Assembly: GCA_965153355.1 (NCBI GenBank)
Contig: OZ231126.1
Coordinates: forward strand, 44,330,001 to 44,394,000
Length of the DNA stretch: 64,000 nucleotides
Direction of reading: 5' to 3'
Source: Flaccisagitta enflata
Taxonomy: Eukaryota; Chaetognatha; Sagittoidea; Aphragmophora
Part shown: one piece after another, positions 12,076 to 24,660 of the stretch
How the letters are laid out: each line of letters opens with the position of its first letter
Position numbering within the stretch: the first letter of the stretch is position 1
The notes under the pieces: model-generated
Databases searched by the model: none
Seen by the model: the letters and a program-made list of their open reading frames with translations, nothing else
What the model was told of the DNA's origin: nothing
Program-made: the position numbers and the translations under genes

Positions 12076-12376
12076 AAAATTGTGTTAGCTTTCATCTGTT
12101 TGCATATCTGTGTCATGTATTTCCTGCCCAACAATTGGCAAATTGCAGTTTTATTTCAGTTCCTCACTCTTTACCAACCCACCCGCTATTTTACACCCAT
12201 TTTATTTTCAAACGGTCGTTGTCGTTCACGGCTTCTTTTCAAGTTGTTTTTGAATTTTACCATGACTCTACATGTCTGTCTGTTTGTCTGCCTGTCGGTT
12301 TATCCTGTTTGTTTCTCTATATTTCTTTATTTTGTCTGTATCTGTTTGTGCATCAGTTTGTCTGTGTCCGTCAGTT

Positions 12377-12378
12377 TG

Positions 12379-12417
<39 letters not shown>

Positions 12418-12426
12418 GTCTCTGTG

Positions 12427-12487
<61 letters not shown>
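12377..12487. repeat. (CT)n / CTCTGT-rich tract
   Basis: CT dinucleotides interrupted by TGTCTCTG units. CTGT-rich sequence extends to its left from about 12270. Confidence 0.9.
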
Positions 12488-12491
<4 letters not shown>

Positions 12492-12618
12492 AGCCAAAGG
12501 CTATGCAATAATAGCTAATCATCACCAAATCGCTACGCAGCAAAAGTTATTTTTTCCGGATCCGGCGTCTTCAAGGTTTTCAGGAATTTCAACTGCACCG
12601 TGATTGATGAAATGGAAC

Positions 12619-12876
<258 letters not shown>

Positions 12877-13131
12877 TGAATCCGGAAGTTTTGTCGAGGA
12901 GATGGAGTGGAAAAGGACGTTGAGTCGGCGCCGGACAAGAGGAAGTAACCATTCCCAAAAAAAGCCAGGAAGCAAGGAGGGAATGAGGAAGAAATGGAGA
13001 AACAAACAAACAAACACAAAGTAAAATATAATCTTAAAAAAGACTCACAAACCCACATAATGATCATCATGAACATCATATACTCGCTTCCTTCTCCTTC
13101 TCCTCCTCGTCTGCGTCATTTCTTCCTTCAA

Positions 13132-13567
<436 letters not shown>

Positions 13568-13783
13568 ATCATAATCATCCTTCTGTTGGCTGTAAGTCCC
13601 ACGTCCAGAAGCGGTGAAAAGAGGTCATAGTTGAAAAGGTTAAAATTCTCTTAACGCGTGTCCTGAATGAAATTTGTTCTCAACTCAAGCCCTCTTTTCA
13701 AGAAAAAGTGATAATGACTAGAAAAAGGAGGGAGGAAAGAGAGGCAGATTATGATGAAGATGGGATGATGGGGATGATAAATA

Positions 13784-14086
13784 GGGTGGTCGGGAAATGG
13801 GTCAAATTTCATATATTGATATACTTAGGCCCTTTGCACAAATATCCAATAAAAGAGGGATTTCTCACAAGTTGGGGTGTGTAATCAAATAGAAAACCTT
13901 GTCGGCAAAACCATAGGCTTACTATGGGGACTTTTTTTTTGCCATAGGAAGCCTATAGTTTTGCCGACATGGTTTAATCTTCAAATTCAGACCTCTGCTT
14001 GTGGGACAACCTTCTTTTTTGGTACATTTATGCAAAAAACTAGAGTATATCATTTTTTGAAATTTGACCCTATTTCATGACCACCC
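13784..14086 (+). mobile_element. Palindromic MITE, TA target duplication, copy 1
   Basis: Terminal GGGTGGTC and GACCACCC are flanked by TA on both sides (13782-13783, 14087-14088). The body is a long imperfect palindrome centred near 13935, with CCATAGGCTTACTATGG and GCCTATAGTTTTGCCGAC arms. TA flanks point to the Tc1/mariner/pogo group. Non-autonomous, no transposase. Confidence 0.85.
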
Positions 14087-14450
14087 TAATGATAAAGAGG
14101 AAGAGGAACGCATCTAATCCAAGGGGTTCTTAAGGACCGACAATTTTGTAGATCTTCAGAAAAGGCGATAAGTAATGTTTAATAAATGTTAAGTAGTAGT
14201 AAAAAGTGTCACAGGAGATTTCAAATATGAAATGACATATAAGAGGGTAGTGATGGACAACATCCTATTCACGAATGATATAAGGGGAGGAGGGAAGGAG
14301 TGGGAAAGCATGCCTAAAATATGCCATGATAATTAGCGAGAGTGTCGGCCTTGCTACTCAAGAGGACGGACTATGAAGATTCAAGCGACCGTTAAGGCAA
14401 GAGAAGAAGACCTTTCTACCTCGCCAACTGACCCGTCACACGGTTGCTCT

Positions 14451-14467
14451 GTCTGTCTGTCTGTCTG

Positions 14468-14521
<54 letters not shown>
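14451..14521. repeat. (CTGT)n(CT)n microsatellite
   Basis: Four CTGT units, then about 25 CT units. Confidence 0.9.
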
Positions 14522-14523
<2 letters not shown>

Positions 14524-14604
14524 TTTACGTCATTAAATTTGTCTCTCGTTATATCTTTTGGCATATTTTTGATACTCGGAATCATTGACCTTAACGTGGC
14601 GGGT

Positions 14605-14607
<3 letters not shown>

Positions 14608-14699
<92 letters not shown>
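14608..14699. repeat. (GA)n microsatellite
   Basis: About 46 GA units, starting about 85 bp right of the (CT)n at 14471. The two tracts form an inverted pair. Confidence 0.9.
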
Positions 14700-14700
<1 letters not shown>

Positions 14701-14827
14701 AACCCTAGAGTCTTCAAGAAAATCGTTGTGGCTCATGATTCTGCAAATACACAAAAATTCAACCACTGGCAACTCACCGGCAATTTATATAGTGATCTCA
14801 AATATCGATCTTGGGACATCGCGAGCT

Positions 14828-14970
14828 CTGATTGGCCGAGAGAACGCCGCCATTTTCAACAATCAATTTTTCGGATCGTGATTGGCCGAGAAATCTCCGC
14901 CATATCCTATCTGCGCGGTGAGAAGAGTTTTGATTGGTCGAGAGAGAAAAACCCAAGCCGGAAGTGAACA
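14828..14970. promoter_or_regulatory. Promoter-like cluster: three inverted CCAAT boxes, YY1-like and ETS-like sites
   Basis: ATTGG occurs at 14831, 14881 and 14933, each followed by CCGAG or TCGAG. The first two are 50 bp apart in a partial direct duplication. GCCGCCATTTT (14846, YY1-like, minus orientation) and CCGGAAGTG (14958, ETS-like) complete the set. This is typical of TATA-less animal housekeeping promoters. To the right, AAAAATGGCAGCG at 15010 and AAAAAG|GTGAGG near 15188 could be a first exon, but I cannot support a protein. Confidence 0.45.
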
Positions 14971-16044
14971 AAAAGTCGACGGACACAGACGCCAAAAAAC
15001 TGCGACGTTAAAAAATGGCAGCGACGACCATGAAGACGTGATTAAGAACGACGACGACGACGACGACAACGACACCAGCGTTATGGTTTCTTCCTCCCAC
15101 CGAAAAAAGTTTCAATCGTGTCAGGGCAAAAAGAAAAGGCTCCTCCAATTCTCACTTAGGAGAAGTACCAAGAAAGAAAGAAAAAGGTGAGGAGAAAAAA
15201 AACGAGTGTAAATGGAAGAAGAGGAAGAGATGGAGGAGGAGAAAGAGGGCGGAGAGATGCAATTTACATTGTGAAATAATTTACAGTTTTTCATTTGATG
15301 CTTGATGCTTGATGCTTGTGACGCTTCATGTTTTAAAACGTTTCCTTTTATTTAGTCTTTTTCATACTCCAACTTTTGTGAGAAAAAGTATCGGTAGCCG
15401 CGATGATCAAAATAGTCACCCAAGTGCACAGAACGATTCGTCCTTTATCATTGAAGCAACAGCGGAAATCGAAAAAAAAAGAAAGAATAAGGAGGAGAGC
15501 GCATGAAGGTAAAAGAGACCGAGCGTAGAGGACGAGCGAAGAGCGAAGGAGAAAAGAGAGTGACAACTGCAATGGCGCCGGCGCTGAGTCAACGTAGGAG
15601 CACCGCTTCATTCGTTCACCTTGCTTCTGTTTCCTTTCTATATTATCGTCAAAGAGAGAACAGAGAAAAGTGGAGGAGGAGGAGGAGGAGGAGGAGGAGG
15701 AAAAAGAAAACAATAAAGGCTGAGGAACGTTCGGGATAGAACAAGGAAAAAAAGAGAAATTCGTGTGAAGAGCGGCAGCTGATTGCGATTAAGACAGCGG
15801 CCGCAGAGGGCGCGGCGGAGAAAAAGGGAGAAAGTAAGGAAAAAAGGAGATGAACAAAAGGCGAATGATTAAAAGGAGAAAGGAAAAATGGGAGGAAGGA
15901 CTTTCCAATTTCAAAGGGCGATGTGGTGAGTTTTGCTGTGATCGTAACGAGGTTTGATACAAGTCTCAGTTACGATGAACGACGGACTGCGATGAATCCT
16001 CAATGTCACCCGCAACGACAATTGAAAGGCGGAGAACGAGTGGG

Positions 16045-16135
16045 AGATTGGACATGTAGCGGCCTCCTCCGCGCTCTGATTGGTCAAATCCGTGAGGAAA
16101 GAAAGCCGTCGTCATGACGATCTCTCACGTGACCA
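16045..16135. promoter_or_regulatory. CCAAT/E-box cluster
   Basis: Inverted CCAAT (ATTGG) at 16047 and 16079 and TCACGTGAC at 16125 lie within 90 bp. AAAATGGCGGC (YY1-like) follows at 16400 beyond the CT/GA tract. No supported transcript. Confidence 0.35.
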
Positions 16136-16160
16136 TGATGGAACCGAGAGGTTGGTGGCT

Positions 16161-16161
<1 letters not shown>

Positions 16162-16220
<59 letters not shown>

Positions 16221-16237
16221 TCTCTCTCTCTCTCTCT

Positions 16238-16321
<84 letters not shown>
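16162..16321. repeat. (CT)n(GA)n perfect switch-point palindrome
   Basis: About 77 bp of CT (one CA break at 16214) switches at about 16238 into about 83 bp of GA. The junction reads CTCTCTCGAGAGAG, so the whole tract is one near-perfect inverted repeat. Confidence 0.9.
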
Positions 16322-16324
<3 letters not shown>

Positions 16325-16410
16325 ATGGAAACAAAGACAATGAATCATCACGACTCACGCTTCCAATTTACGCAGAAAATTCGAAAAAGTAGGAAATCCA
16401 AAATGGCGGC

Positions 16411-17365
16411 GAAAAATGAAAGAAAAGTTAGACCAACGTTGAGGATGACGTGATATCGGAAGATGCAAGAGATAAATTCAGGCAAGATAAATGGTCGTCC
16501 TAATGATCAGTCACTTAGGAAACTGTGGATGGGCAGGAGCGTTGATAAAGATGAAAGCATCACAAAGAACTGGAGGAAATTTTGGCAAACAGAAAAGCTA
16601 TTGTTTAACTTTAAGATTTGATAACACACTTCATGTTAGAGTTATGAAATTTCTTTTGCCTTGATTAGCGATAAGCATGGTGTAACTCGTTGCAAAAGAC
16701 AATGCAATAGACATTGCGGTAACACTGTTAACGTAGTGGTAAGTCGGGTTCTCGTGTTGAAAAGAGATTGTGACATAAGCCATGAAACAGTAAGATGGTC
16801 ATTTTTGGTTAATCAATTTGTTTCTTGGCAAACGAGGGTTCAGACATTGCATTAGATTTCGACCGCGAAAAAAAAAGGTTGCCGATGGAATTTTGGAAAA
16901 AGGAAAATTGTGATCATTTCAAAATCAACAGCCCCATCTTGAGTCAGCGTTATGGTCTCAAACTCAGTCATCACCCGCATTTGACACACCTGACTTTAGC
17001 ACTGTGTCATGGTATTTACAAATGAGTTCAATCTAGTTCAAAGTTGGGTAAGGGATACGGCGCACTTGGCATTGAGTTCACTGTTCACGCTCACAGGCCA
17101 CATGTCCACAACATCCACCTTCACTACCTCCACTGAGCTCCTTTAAACGCCATTACTGATCTGAGAGAATCGGCGATTTCAGGTGATCGTTAACCAACAG
17201 CAGCCACGTACTCCACGTAATTAGCGTAAATTGACCAACTGACTGCGCGCCCGAATAAACAGTCACGAAACAGAAAAAAAGGGATGAATAAATCTATTCA
17301 GCTGACTCAGCTGAGCTGAGCGAGTTAGTTATGTCATTTGTTAGTTTCTATTTCTACAGGGTGAT
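16411..17365. other. No recognisable feature
   Basis: Mostly unique-looking, moderately AT-rich sequence. No supported exon, array or repeat boundary seen. Confidence 0.5.
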
Positions 17366-17369
17366 AGAA

Positions 17370-17845
17370 GTTGTGAACGCTAGAAAATCTCAGGACCATG
17401 TCAAAATTTTGGGATTTTACCGTCCATCCCATACTAAACCAATTTTGACCCCAGGAATCCAAATCTGCAGTCAACAAGGCCGGATACACGGCAATCTAGT
17501 CGCGGACGGTTGAGTAGGAGCAGTAATGAGAAAAATGCTCGGAATTCAACAAAATTTGTAACATACCGACCTACCGATCGACTAAAAATGGTCTCATGTC
17601 AATATTTCGATAGGCTACGGCTACATTTCGCAGGTCAAAATACTTTATACGGTCAAATTTTCAGAATCATTTATTTGTCAATCAGACTGCAGAATAAAAA
17701 TCCTTGCAAAAAACTGTGTAAAGAAAGTGTTGTTCTTTTATCAATCAAAATGAGGTTAAATTTAGACAAAAGAGCAATTTTACTCTATTTTGGATGTTTA
17801 ACATAACTTTGACATGATCCTGAGATTTCTTATTGTGATCGCTCA
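17370..17845. mobile_element. Palindromic element interrupted by a family A copy
   Basis: AAATCTCAGGACCATGTCAAA near 17384 recurs inverted near 17803-17827 (AAATCTCAGGATCATGTCAAA on the minus strand). The arms diverge inward. The family A copy at 17473-17588 sits inside. Confidence 0.5.
17473..17588 (+). mobile_element. Family A element, short and degenerate at 3' end
   Basis: AACAAGGCCGGATACACGG head, arm AGTCGCGGAC, end GACTAAAAA. The 3' arm is eroded (CGATCGACT). A further fragment with the (CCGACCAA)n and CCTCTTATTG part only is at about 17937-18025. Confidence 0.65.
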
Positions 17846-18365
17846 CTGATAAGCTAATACACGCACCGCTCGTAGTTTTCCATAAAATGGAACCTCAAAA
17901 ATATAAAAAAGGGCAAGTAGGCCATCACGTGCGCCGTATGGATCGTCGAACGAATGCGATACCAACCAACCGACCTACCAAACAGCCGACCGACCAACCG
18001 ACCGATGGTCACAGCCTCTTATTGTAAGTTTTCTCAAAAGATCCTCAACACGTTGTCTGAGGCTCTCGAGACCGTGATCATCGAAAACTGTGTGGAAATA
18101 GCGAAGAAGGTAAATTTTTTGACAAAACTGAGAACCAAAATCACACTCGTTATCATCATTACTACCCTCAGAGATTTTGCCGCCATTTTTTTCATCAGTT
18201 TGACTGCCCTGATTCTCTCTATGAAACTTTGGCTCGATATTTTAAGTTGCCTCGATTGCGAGCGGGACCAACCGACAACGAATAATATATGCAGTTTATT
18301 CACATGATGGACATGTAGCACAGATCAAAATAAAACAAATCAAAAAACGAAAACAAAGAATAATG

Positions 18366-18718
<353 letters not shown>

Positions 18719-18839
18719 CGACAAACAGATCGTTATGACCCTCAATTTTTTTGGATGACTTAAGAAGCTGGTGCTAGAAATGAATTTTTTTCGCAATTTT
18801 GGCATCTTTGATCACAAATTTTTAGCGCTTCCTAGCTAG

Positions 18840-18890
18840 AACAAGGCCAGATACACGGCTACCGAAGTCGCGTGCGGGTAGGCGTTGGTA
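18840..18890 (+). mobile_element. Family A 5' fragment
   Basis: AACAAGGCCAGATACACGGC head and AGTCGCGTGCGGGT arm only; the 3' end is missing. Confidence 0.6.
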
Positions 18891-19169
18891 GCACTCGTCT
18901 CACAGCCTGGTGATAAGCGTTTTCCATCGAAAAGTATAAAAGGCGACCGAAGAGCCACCTAGCGAACCCTTGAGAGTACGGGATGGGGATCATGTGGACC
19001 CGTGGCCATTCAAATGCCGAGGATGGGGAGGGGGGCGGTCAGACAAAGCATACTCGTTCATTTGCCACACAAACGAAAAACTAAAATAACCCTGTATCAG
19101 GGTTCCAAAATGGAGCATCGGCAGCAGGATTTCTATTAGAAATGCCAAGAACTGTAAGCGGAGCCTGTA

Positions 19170-19225
19170 TTTAGTGTCATAACATGTCACAACATGTCCT
19201 AACATGTCATAACATGTCCCACAGA
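19170..19225. repeat. Short AACATGTCATA-type tandem repeat
   Basis: Five degenerate 10-11-bp units built on AACATGTC. Otherwise 18930-19900 holds no recognisable feature. Confidence 0.6.
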
Positions 19226-19921
19226 TCCCGAAGGCTAACAGGTGTCCTCTATGGTTGATGAATCCATGTGTAAAGAAGAGCACCGCTGGGAGAGCCTAAA
19301 AAAGGGTACTACCCTATACATTTACTGGTCCTTAAAAAAAAAGAGTGAATGGGTCAATTCTAAGTTGATTTGTTGTTACGATTTCGTGCGACGACTCAAG
19401 TGTAAAACCTCTTGACAATACACTTTTTTTATATAAGAGACAGTTTTTTTTTTAACTCAGCCTAAATGTTCTTAAATTTTCGTCTGTTTTCAGGCTGAAA
19501 TTCTCTTAAAGTGTTCTTAATTTGTTCGATGTTCATAAATGTCTAAATTGTATGAAAATACCTTATCTATATCTAGAGCAGTTGTATCTTAAACTTGATA
19601 ATTGCTATATTTTTTTAATATAATGCCTGATTTCATAGGCAAACTAAGAAAAGAAGTTATTTTTAAAGATAAACAACCTCTACCTCTGAAAAATTTGAAT
19701 TAAATTCATTTTTTAGATAAGAAACCTCAGTTTTCGAAACCACAGTTGACGGCTGACGGCGGTCAAACCCACAATGGCGTCCGATGCCTATCGATGGTTA
19801 ACATGGTTCTGCCCGCGAAGGTCACGTGTACAGTAAGCTGCCGCCCTGCCATATAAGTATTGCAGAACGCCCATTGCACAGTTTCAAAGTTACTACGGGC
19901 AAACGGAATAGCTGAATAACG

Positions 19922-20156
19922 TAACAAGGCCGGTCATGGAATATCTTTTTCGTATGAGATTTTTGTACCCACACCCCTTCCTTAAAATGATCAAACTATA
20001 GGTTACTCACCCACTTTTCAGCTGTCATATAGACAAACAAGATTCGCGGACGGTAGGAGCAGTAATGCAAAAAACCGCTTGCGGATTAAAAATATTACAG
20101 ATGGGTGGACGGACCGACTGACCAACCGACAGGGCAAAGTGTGTACGCGATTAAGA
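19922..20156 (+). mobile_element. Degenerate family A copy and a detached head fragment
   Basis: AACAAGGCCGG at 19923 is an isolated head. A second copy runs from AACAAGATTCGCGGACGG (20036) to TGTACGCGATTAA (20143-20154). Confidence 0.45.
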
Positions 20157-20591
20157 AGGTGAGTCGGACACAGTATTGAGTCAGACACAGATTGGGGCCT
20201 GACGCCCCTGACCACATTCCTGCCCTACGCCGCTGGTGATGATAACTTGCACTCAGTACAATATGAATGTTCTACAACGGTCAAGTAACTTCCATTCTCA
20301 AATACGATTATTATAATGATTATTTTCTGTCAACAGCATTCAAACAGCAACTATAAATGGCCAAGGAAATTTCAGTCAGAGGACCGACCAGCGTCGACCT
20401 TTTGTCCATTGCTTCCATATTCTGACGAAAGGAGCGCAGCTGTGTTCCATCAACCAAAGGAACATCGCAATTTCCCTCCTTTTTCGCAGTGAATTTTGCA
20501 GACAAATACGGAATACGGAATAGTCGGAATACGGGCTTAACGAGAAACCATTAATATCTAGGGTTTCCTGAAGGTAGGTAGAACAGTCAGT

Positions 20592-20705
20592 CAAAGGCCA
20601 ATATGCGCGCCTCACTGACTCACAATATATGAATGAACTACTTAATGAACGAATGAAGGACAGAGATGTCTTAGTCTTGTAGATGTGCGAGAACGCACAT
20701 AAAAA
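20592..20705 (+). mobile_element. Family A-like element, relative of the 6543 copy
   Basis: CAAAGGCCAATATGCGCGCC near the head, GAATGAAC-type degenerate (AATG) interior, and 3' hairpin ATGTGCG-AGAA-CGCACAT followed by AAAAAG. It shares the AATG cargo and GCGC-type arm with 6543-6830. Confidence 0.5.
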
Positions 20706-20879
20706 GTAAGAAAATTGTCATTATGATCATATGAAGTTGAAGTGATTAATTATAGTTAATCAAATAATTCGAAATAACCAATTAATGTGATACAAAAGAA
20801 AAAGCTTGAATGGACACATTGTTACTTGGCAAGTGGTCTCCGCCTCCTTCGGCTTCTCCCTCCTTCGGCTTCTCCCTCC

Positions 20880-21030
20880 TCTTCTTCTCCTCCTCGTTCT
20901 TTTTGTTCTTGTTCTTCTTCTTCTTCTTCTTCTTCTTCTTCTTCTTCTTCTTCTTCTTCTTCTTCTTCTTCATCTTCATCTTCATCTTCATCTTCATCTT
21001 CATCTTCTTCTTCTTCTTCTTCTTCTTCTC
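20880..21030. repeat. (CTT)n with an embedded (CATCTT)n block
   Basis: About 40 trinucleotides of TTC/CTT including six CATCTT units (20970-21005). Confidence 0.9.
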
Positions 21031-21345
21031 ATCCAACTCCTTCTCCTCCTCCCAACACACATATCCGACAATATTATGATACGGCGTGATCTCGAATAAC
21101 GGAACCAAATTTCCTCTCTCGTACTCTTTTTTTTTTTTTTTCAATTTTTTCATGGCATTCCTTTTTATAGTTTCATTTTTTCCCCTTTCCTATTTTTTAA
21201 TTCTTTTTTCAGTTTCTTTTTCTCTTTGCGTTAAAAGTCTTTTCTTCGCCGCCGCCGCCGCTTGAGGCCGCCACAAGCCGACACGGAGCAAAGAGAAGAA
21301 ATGAAACAAGAGAAAAATTCATTGAACCAGTATTACGCAGAGAGG

Positions 21346-21447
<102 letters not shown>

Positions 21448-21855
21448 GAGAAACGGAATACATGAGGCGTAAGAAAGAAAATCAGTGCGAGCTAAGGAAG
21501 TAGAAAAAGGAGGGGAATTGAAAAAAAAAAGGAATGAGTGAAGTTTGAAAGAGGATATGACGAGAGGGATGAAACAGAAATCACCGAATCGGTTACTTCT
21601 TGAGGTAGATATGGGGGAGAGGGTACTGAATACAATTGTTAAGCTTTCAACGGTTCGAATATGCTCAGTGCAATTTGCCGCTGTCGTAAAGCAAGGAAAT
21701 GAAGATGGTAGAATTTCATCAACAAACATTATTGATCAATGATCAAGATTTCGGACCAAGAGAAACACTTGTTCAGGGTGATTGAAATACGGACTAATCA
21801 ACCATTAAAAAAGTAAGAAAAAAGACACAGGGGCACAGCGACCAGCCTCTCAAGT

Positions 21856-22049
21856 AACAAGGGGTTACATTATCGTTGCGGGCGGGTGGGCAGGAGCGTA
21901 CCACCCCCCCTCAAACCCTCCCTCTCTCCCACACACACTTGCAGCATCTCCAATGCGCGTTTTCACACTTATTGCATTACGGACTGACGGACGAACCAAT
22001 GAATGGACGGACAAAGCCTCATATAGAGTCGCTAGTATGTGACTAAAAA
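21856..22049 (+). mobile_element. Family A element, B-type head
   Basis: AACAAGGGGTTACATTATCG head, arm GTTGCGGGCGGGTGGGCAGG, 3' GAGTCGCTAGTATGTGACT plus AAAAA. The arms are partly decayed. Confidence 0.7.
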
Positions 22050-22151
22050 GTGGTCTTGTTTTGCACAAAGACGATGCAATGTTAAAATGCAAATCAAGAA
22101 TCCTCACCCTATGCTTTGGGGATGGTAGGACAAACAGATGGCCATATTCGA

Positions 22152-22153
<2 letters not shown>

Positions 22154-22198
<45 letters not shown>
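22154..22198. repeat. (CAGA)n microsatellite
   Basis: Eleven perfect CAGA units. Confidence 0.9.
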
Positions 22199-22432
22199 TG
22201 TAAACAATTTAGCAATGGGGAAGCAGAGAAGCCAGTAATAGTAGATGATGCAGACCAAACTAGGGACAACCTTTTGATTCTTAAGTACAAGCATAAAATC
22301 AAGAGAAGAAAGAATGAAGGAGACAAGAATAAATACCAAGGGAAATAGACAAGGACGACAACGGCGTAGACAGGGATGAGACGAGAAGGATCTTCCGTAA
22401 CAAATTGGGTGAGAGAAACGATAAACCCACTA

Positions 22433-22435
<3 letters not shown>

Positions 22436-22495
<60 letters not shown>
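22436..22495. repeat. (CT)n microsatellite
   Basis: About 29 CT units. To the right (22590-22930) three loose copies of an about 95-bp unit (CCAAGG-TCCACAACTTAACTC-like) are visible, too degenerate to delimit. Confidence 0.85.
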
Positions 22496-22497
<2 letters not shown>

Positions 22498-22988
22498 GGG
22501 CAAATCCTGCGATTCCCCTTCGCCCTGGTTTTTCGCCGCGACAGAGGAAGCCATCAGGAAAATCCGGGATTTGAGAGTCGAGAGAAAGATTAAATGCTGA
22601 TGGTCACCTTGGCACCAAACAGCCAAGGATCCACAACTTAACTCTCTCTCTCTCTGACTGTCCTCTCCCACTCGTTGATTTTATGGCACTAAATAACCAA
22701 GGGTTCACTATCAATTCATTTTTCTGTCTCTCTTACTGTCCTCTTGTTGATTTCACGGTACAACTGTAAATAAGGCCATTGGCCATGATCAATTTTGAAT
22801 TTTCTCTATTTCTCACTATCCATTCATGCATGTTATGGTAACATACAGCCAAGGCCCCACAACCTGATTCCTTCTCTTTCTTACTGTCCTCATTCCATGG
22901 TACCAAACAGCCAGCATTGCACCTATTGGAGCAGCGGTTGTATCCGTCAACCTTACCTCATTTTAATTTTGGTTTTCAATCCTTCTTT

Positions 22989-23207
22989 TTTTTAGTCGCT
23001 ACCTAAGCGACTCTATAAGAGGGTGTGTCCGTAGGAAGGAAGGAAGGAAGGATAGTAACGCGAAAATTCTGATGACGCGAAATCGACTGAAAAACGGATT
23101 TCTGACCATGGCAGCTCCTGCCTGGCGTCAATACAGCCCCCGCTCACTCATATACTGCCCCCGCCCACCAGCAGCGACTACGGATTGGCCGTGTATCCGG
23201 CCTTGTT
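22989..23207 (-). mobile_element. Family A element, minus orientation
   Basis: Minus-strand AACAAGGCCGGATACACGG head at 23207 and ACTAAAAA end at 22989. The arms read TAGTCGCT (22993-23000) and AGCGACTA (23173-23180) on the plus strand, exactly complementary but unlike the commonest arm. The interior has (GGAA)n in place of (GGAC)n. Confidence 0.8.
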
Positions 23208-23799
23208 TGACCAATCTTAACTTAGTATTTCGGTTATCTTTGTACGTCTCTCCCTGTATGTCTGAATGTCTATCCCAGTCTCTCTCTCTCTCTCTCTTCC
23301 TCTCGCTAAATCCAGAAAGGATATTACATGTAATTTGTAAGTCGGTAAATGATGACGATGGATGATGATTAGATAAGATATACGACGGTAGACTTGATAA
23401 TTTCAGTGATAACTCCGCTTCTCCTTAGCTTAAATTCGTCACATTCATCTATCTTTCATATCATCTCTGTAGTTTAGGCCAAAATGAAATGTAGGACGTT
23501 TCCCCTTTTCTTTCTGTCCTTCTTCCCTATCTCTCTTACTATCCTAACTCCCTTTCATTCTTTCTTTTTTTTTGTTACATCATCCATTTTCCATATCTTT
23601 TTCGTTGCACAGACAGCTCGGCCCGTCACAAGTAAGACCTCACAAGTTAGCTACCCAGAAACTATTGCTTTGTAACCAGTATTTTCGTCCTACCCTTCCT
23701 CCTTAATTACTCCTCACCTCTCCCATCCCTTCTTAATTCCAGTCTAAAGTCGGACTTTTCTCCTTTTTGACTCCTTTGGGCCGTGAAGAATCCCGTGGG

Positions 23800-23905
23800 T
23801 GCCACGTGGTCAACTTTGGACCAATCACGTGACGAGAATCCAAAATGGCTGCCAAGGTATTAGCAACCGAGCTTAACCAACGACAGAGACTGCGCATGCG
23901 ACGAC
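23800..23905 (+). promoter_or_regulatory. Promoter-like cluster: two E-boxes, CCAAT, YY1-like, NRF1-like
   Basis: CCACGTGG (23802), CCAATCACGTGAC (23821), CAAAATGGCTGCC (23841) and CTGCGCATGCGAC (23890) lie within 100 bp. CCAAT fused to TCACGTGAC is a compact NF-Y plus bHLH-type arrangement. This is the densest promoter signature in the window. Confidence 0.5.
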
Positions 23906-23973
23906 TGCTTGACATAAAGAGGGCAAAACGCCAAGAAAAAGAGGGCGAAATAAGGCTAAACACAACCCGATGA
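23845..23973 (+). CDS. Possible small ORF or first coding exon (42 aa)
   Basis: ATG in an excellent context (CCAAAATGGCT) opens a 42-codon frame ending TGA at 23971. The product is basic and Leu/Arg-rich (MAAKVLATELNQRQ to IRLNTTR) and probably helical. It is too short to assign. Alternatively the ATG exon splices early at AAG|GTATTA (23857). Support is the promoter cluster and start context only. Confidence 0.25.
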   Translation: MAAKVLATELNQRQRLRMRRLLDIKRAKRQEKEGEIRLNTTR

Positions 23974-24245
23974 GGAGAATGAGAAAAAAGACGATTAGGG
24001 AGCAATGAGGACTAAGATAAGCTGGAAGAGCCTGAAATTGATTGATCGATAGATAAAGTCAAGAGCAACCGGGAGAAAATCAATATGTGCACAAAAAAGA
24101 CAAAAAAAAAAAAAAAGACCAGGAGTTCAACTTTTTATGACGTCAAATGACTTTGTCTAAAATATGTCCAATAGATGCATCCTCTTCTGATACGGATGTG
24201 ATTTCAAAGGTATGGGAGATGAAGAAATACAGATGGATCGACCTA

Positions 24246-24660
24246 CAGTCAGTCCCAATTCCGTATTCATCCATATGCTCGTATCTCAACATATTTCGGA
24301 AAACCAAAACTTTCTCCATCTGGGCATATTTCGGTATATCGAAATATGACTTACAAAAGTTAGATTTACTCGATTATGGCTTTGGTAAATTCTTTATGAA
24401 TTCCATAGTAGTTAGTAACGTAAACGGTCTCCAAAGATTTTGCCACTTAAATCTTTGAAGAAATACATTTATGAACGCTGTACCATTCAATCATATCCTT
24501 GTATTTTGTTAATCCTTCCAAATTTGTAATCTCAGTTGATTATTCAAGTATTGGGCAAAAAAAACAAAAAAAAAACAAAAAAAAAACAAATTAAATAAGA
24601 TCAGATCTTGGTAATTGCTTTGCTACTCCGTTTTGAACTCCCCGGAATTGGGACTGACTG
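24246..24660. mobile_element. Palindrome-ended element with 18-bp perfect terminal inverted repeats
   Basis: CAGTCAGTCCCAATTCCG at 24246 and its exact complement at 24643-24660. The interior (about 380 bp) is AT-rich and non-coding. A clear target duplication is not visible. CAGT termini are reminiscent of Tc1/pogo-group elements. Confidence 0.6.

Noticed and set aside
20320-20505. Protein-like minus-strand frame (AKKEGNCDVPLVDGTQLRSF)
   Set aside because: Looks somewhat protein-like but has no splice sites I could pair and no recognisable family. Possibly an old transposon fragment, not reported as a gene.
23617-23640. Possible 19-nt microexon (GCACAG acceptor, CACAA|GTAAGA donor)
   Set aside because: Good-looking sites occur by chance in pyrimidine-rich DNA and no neighbouring exons fit.
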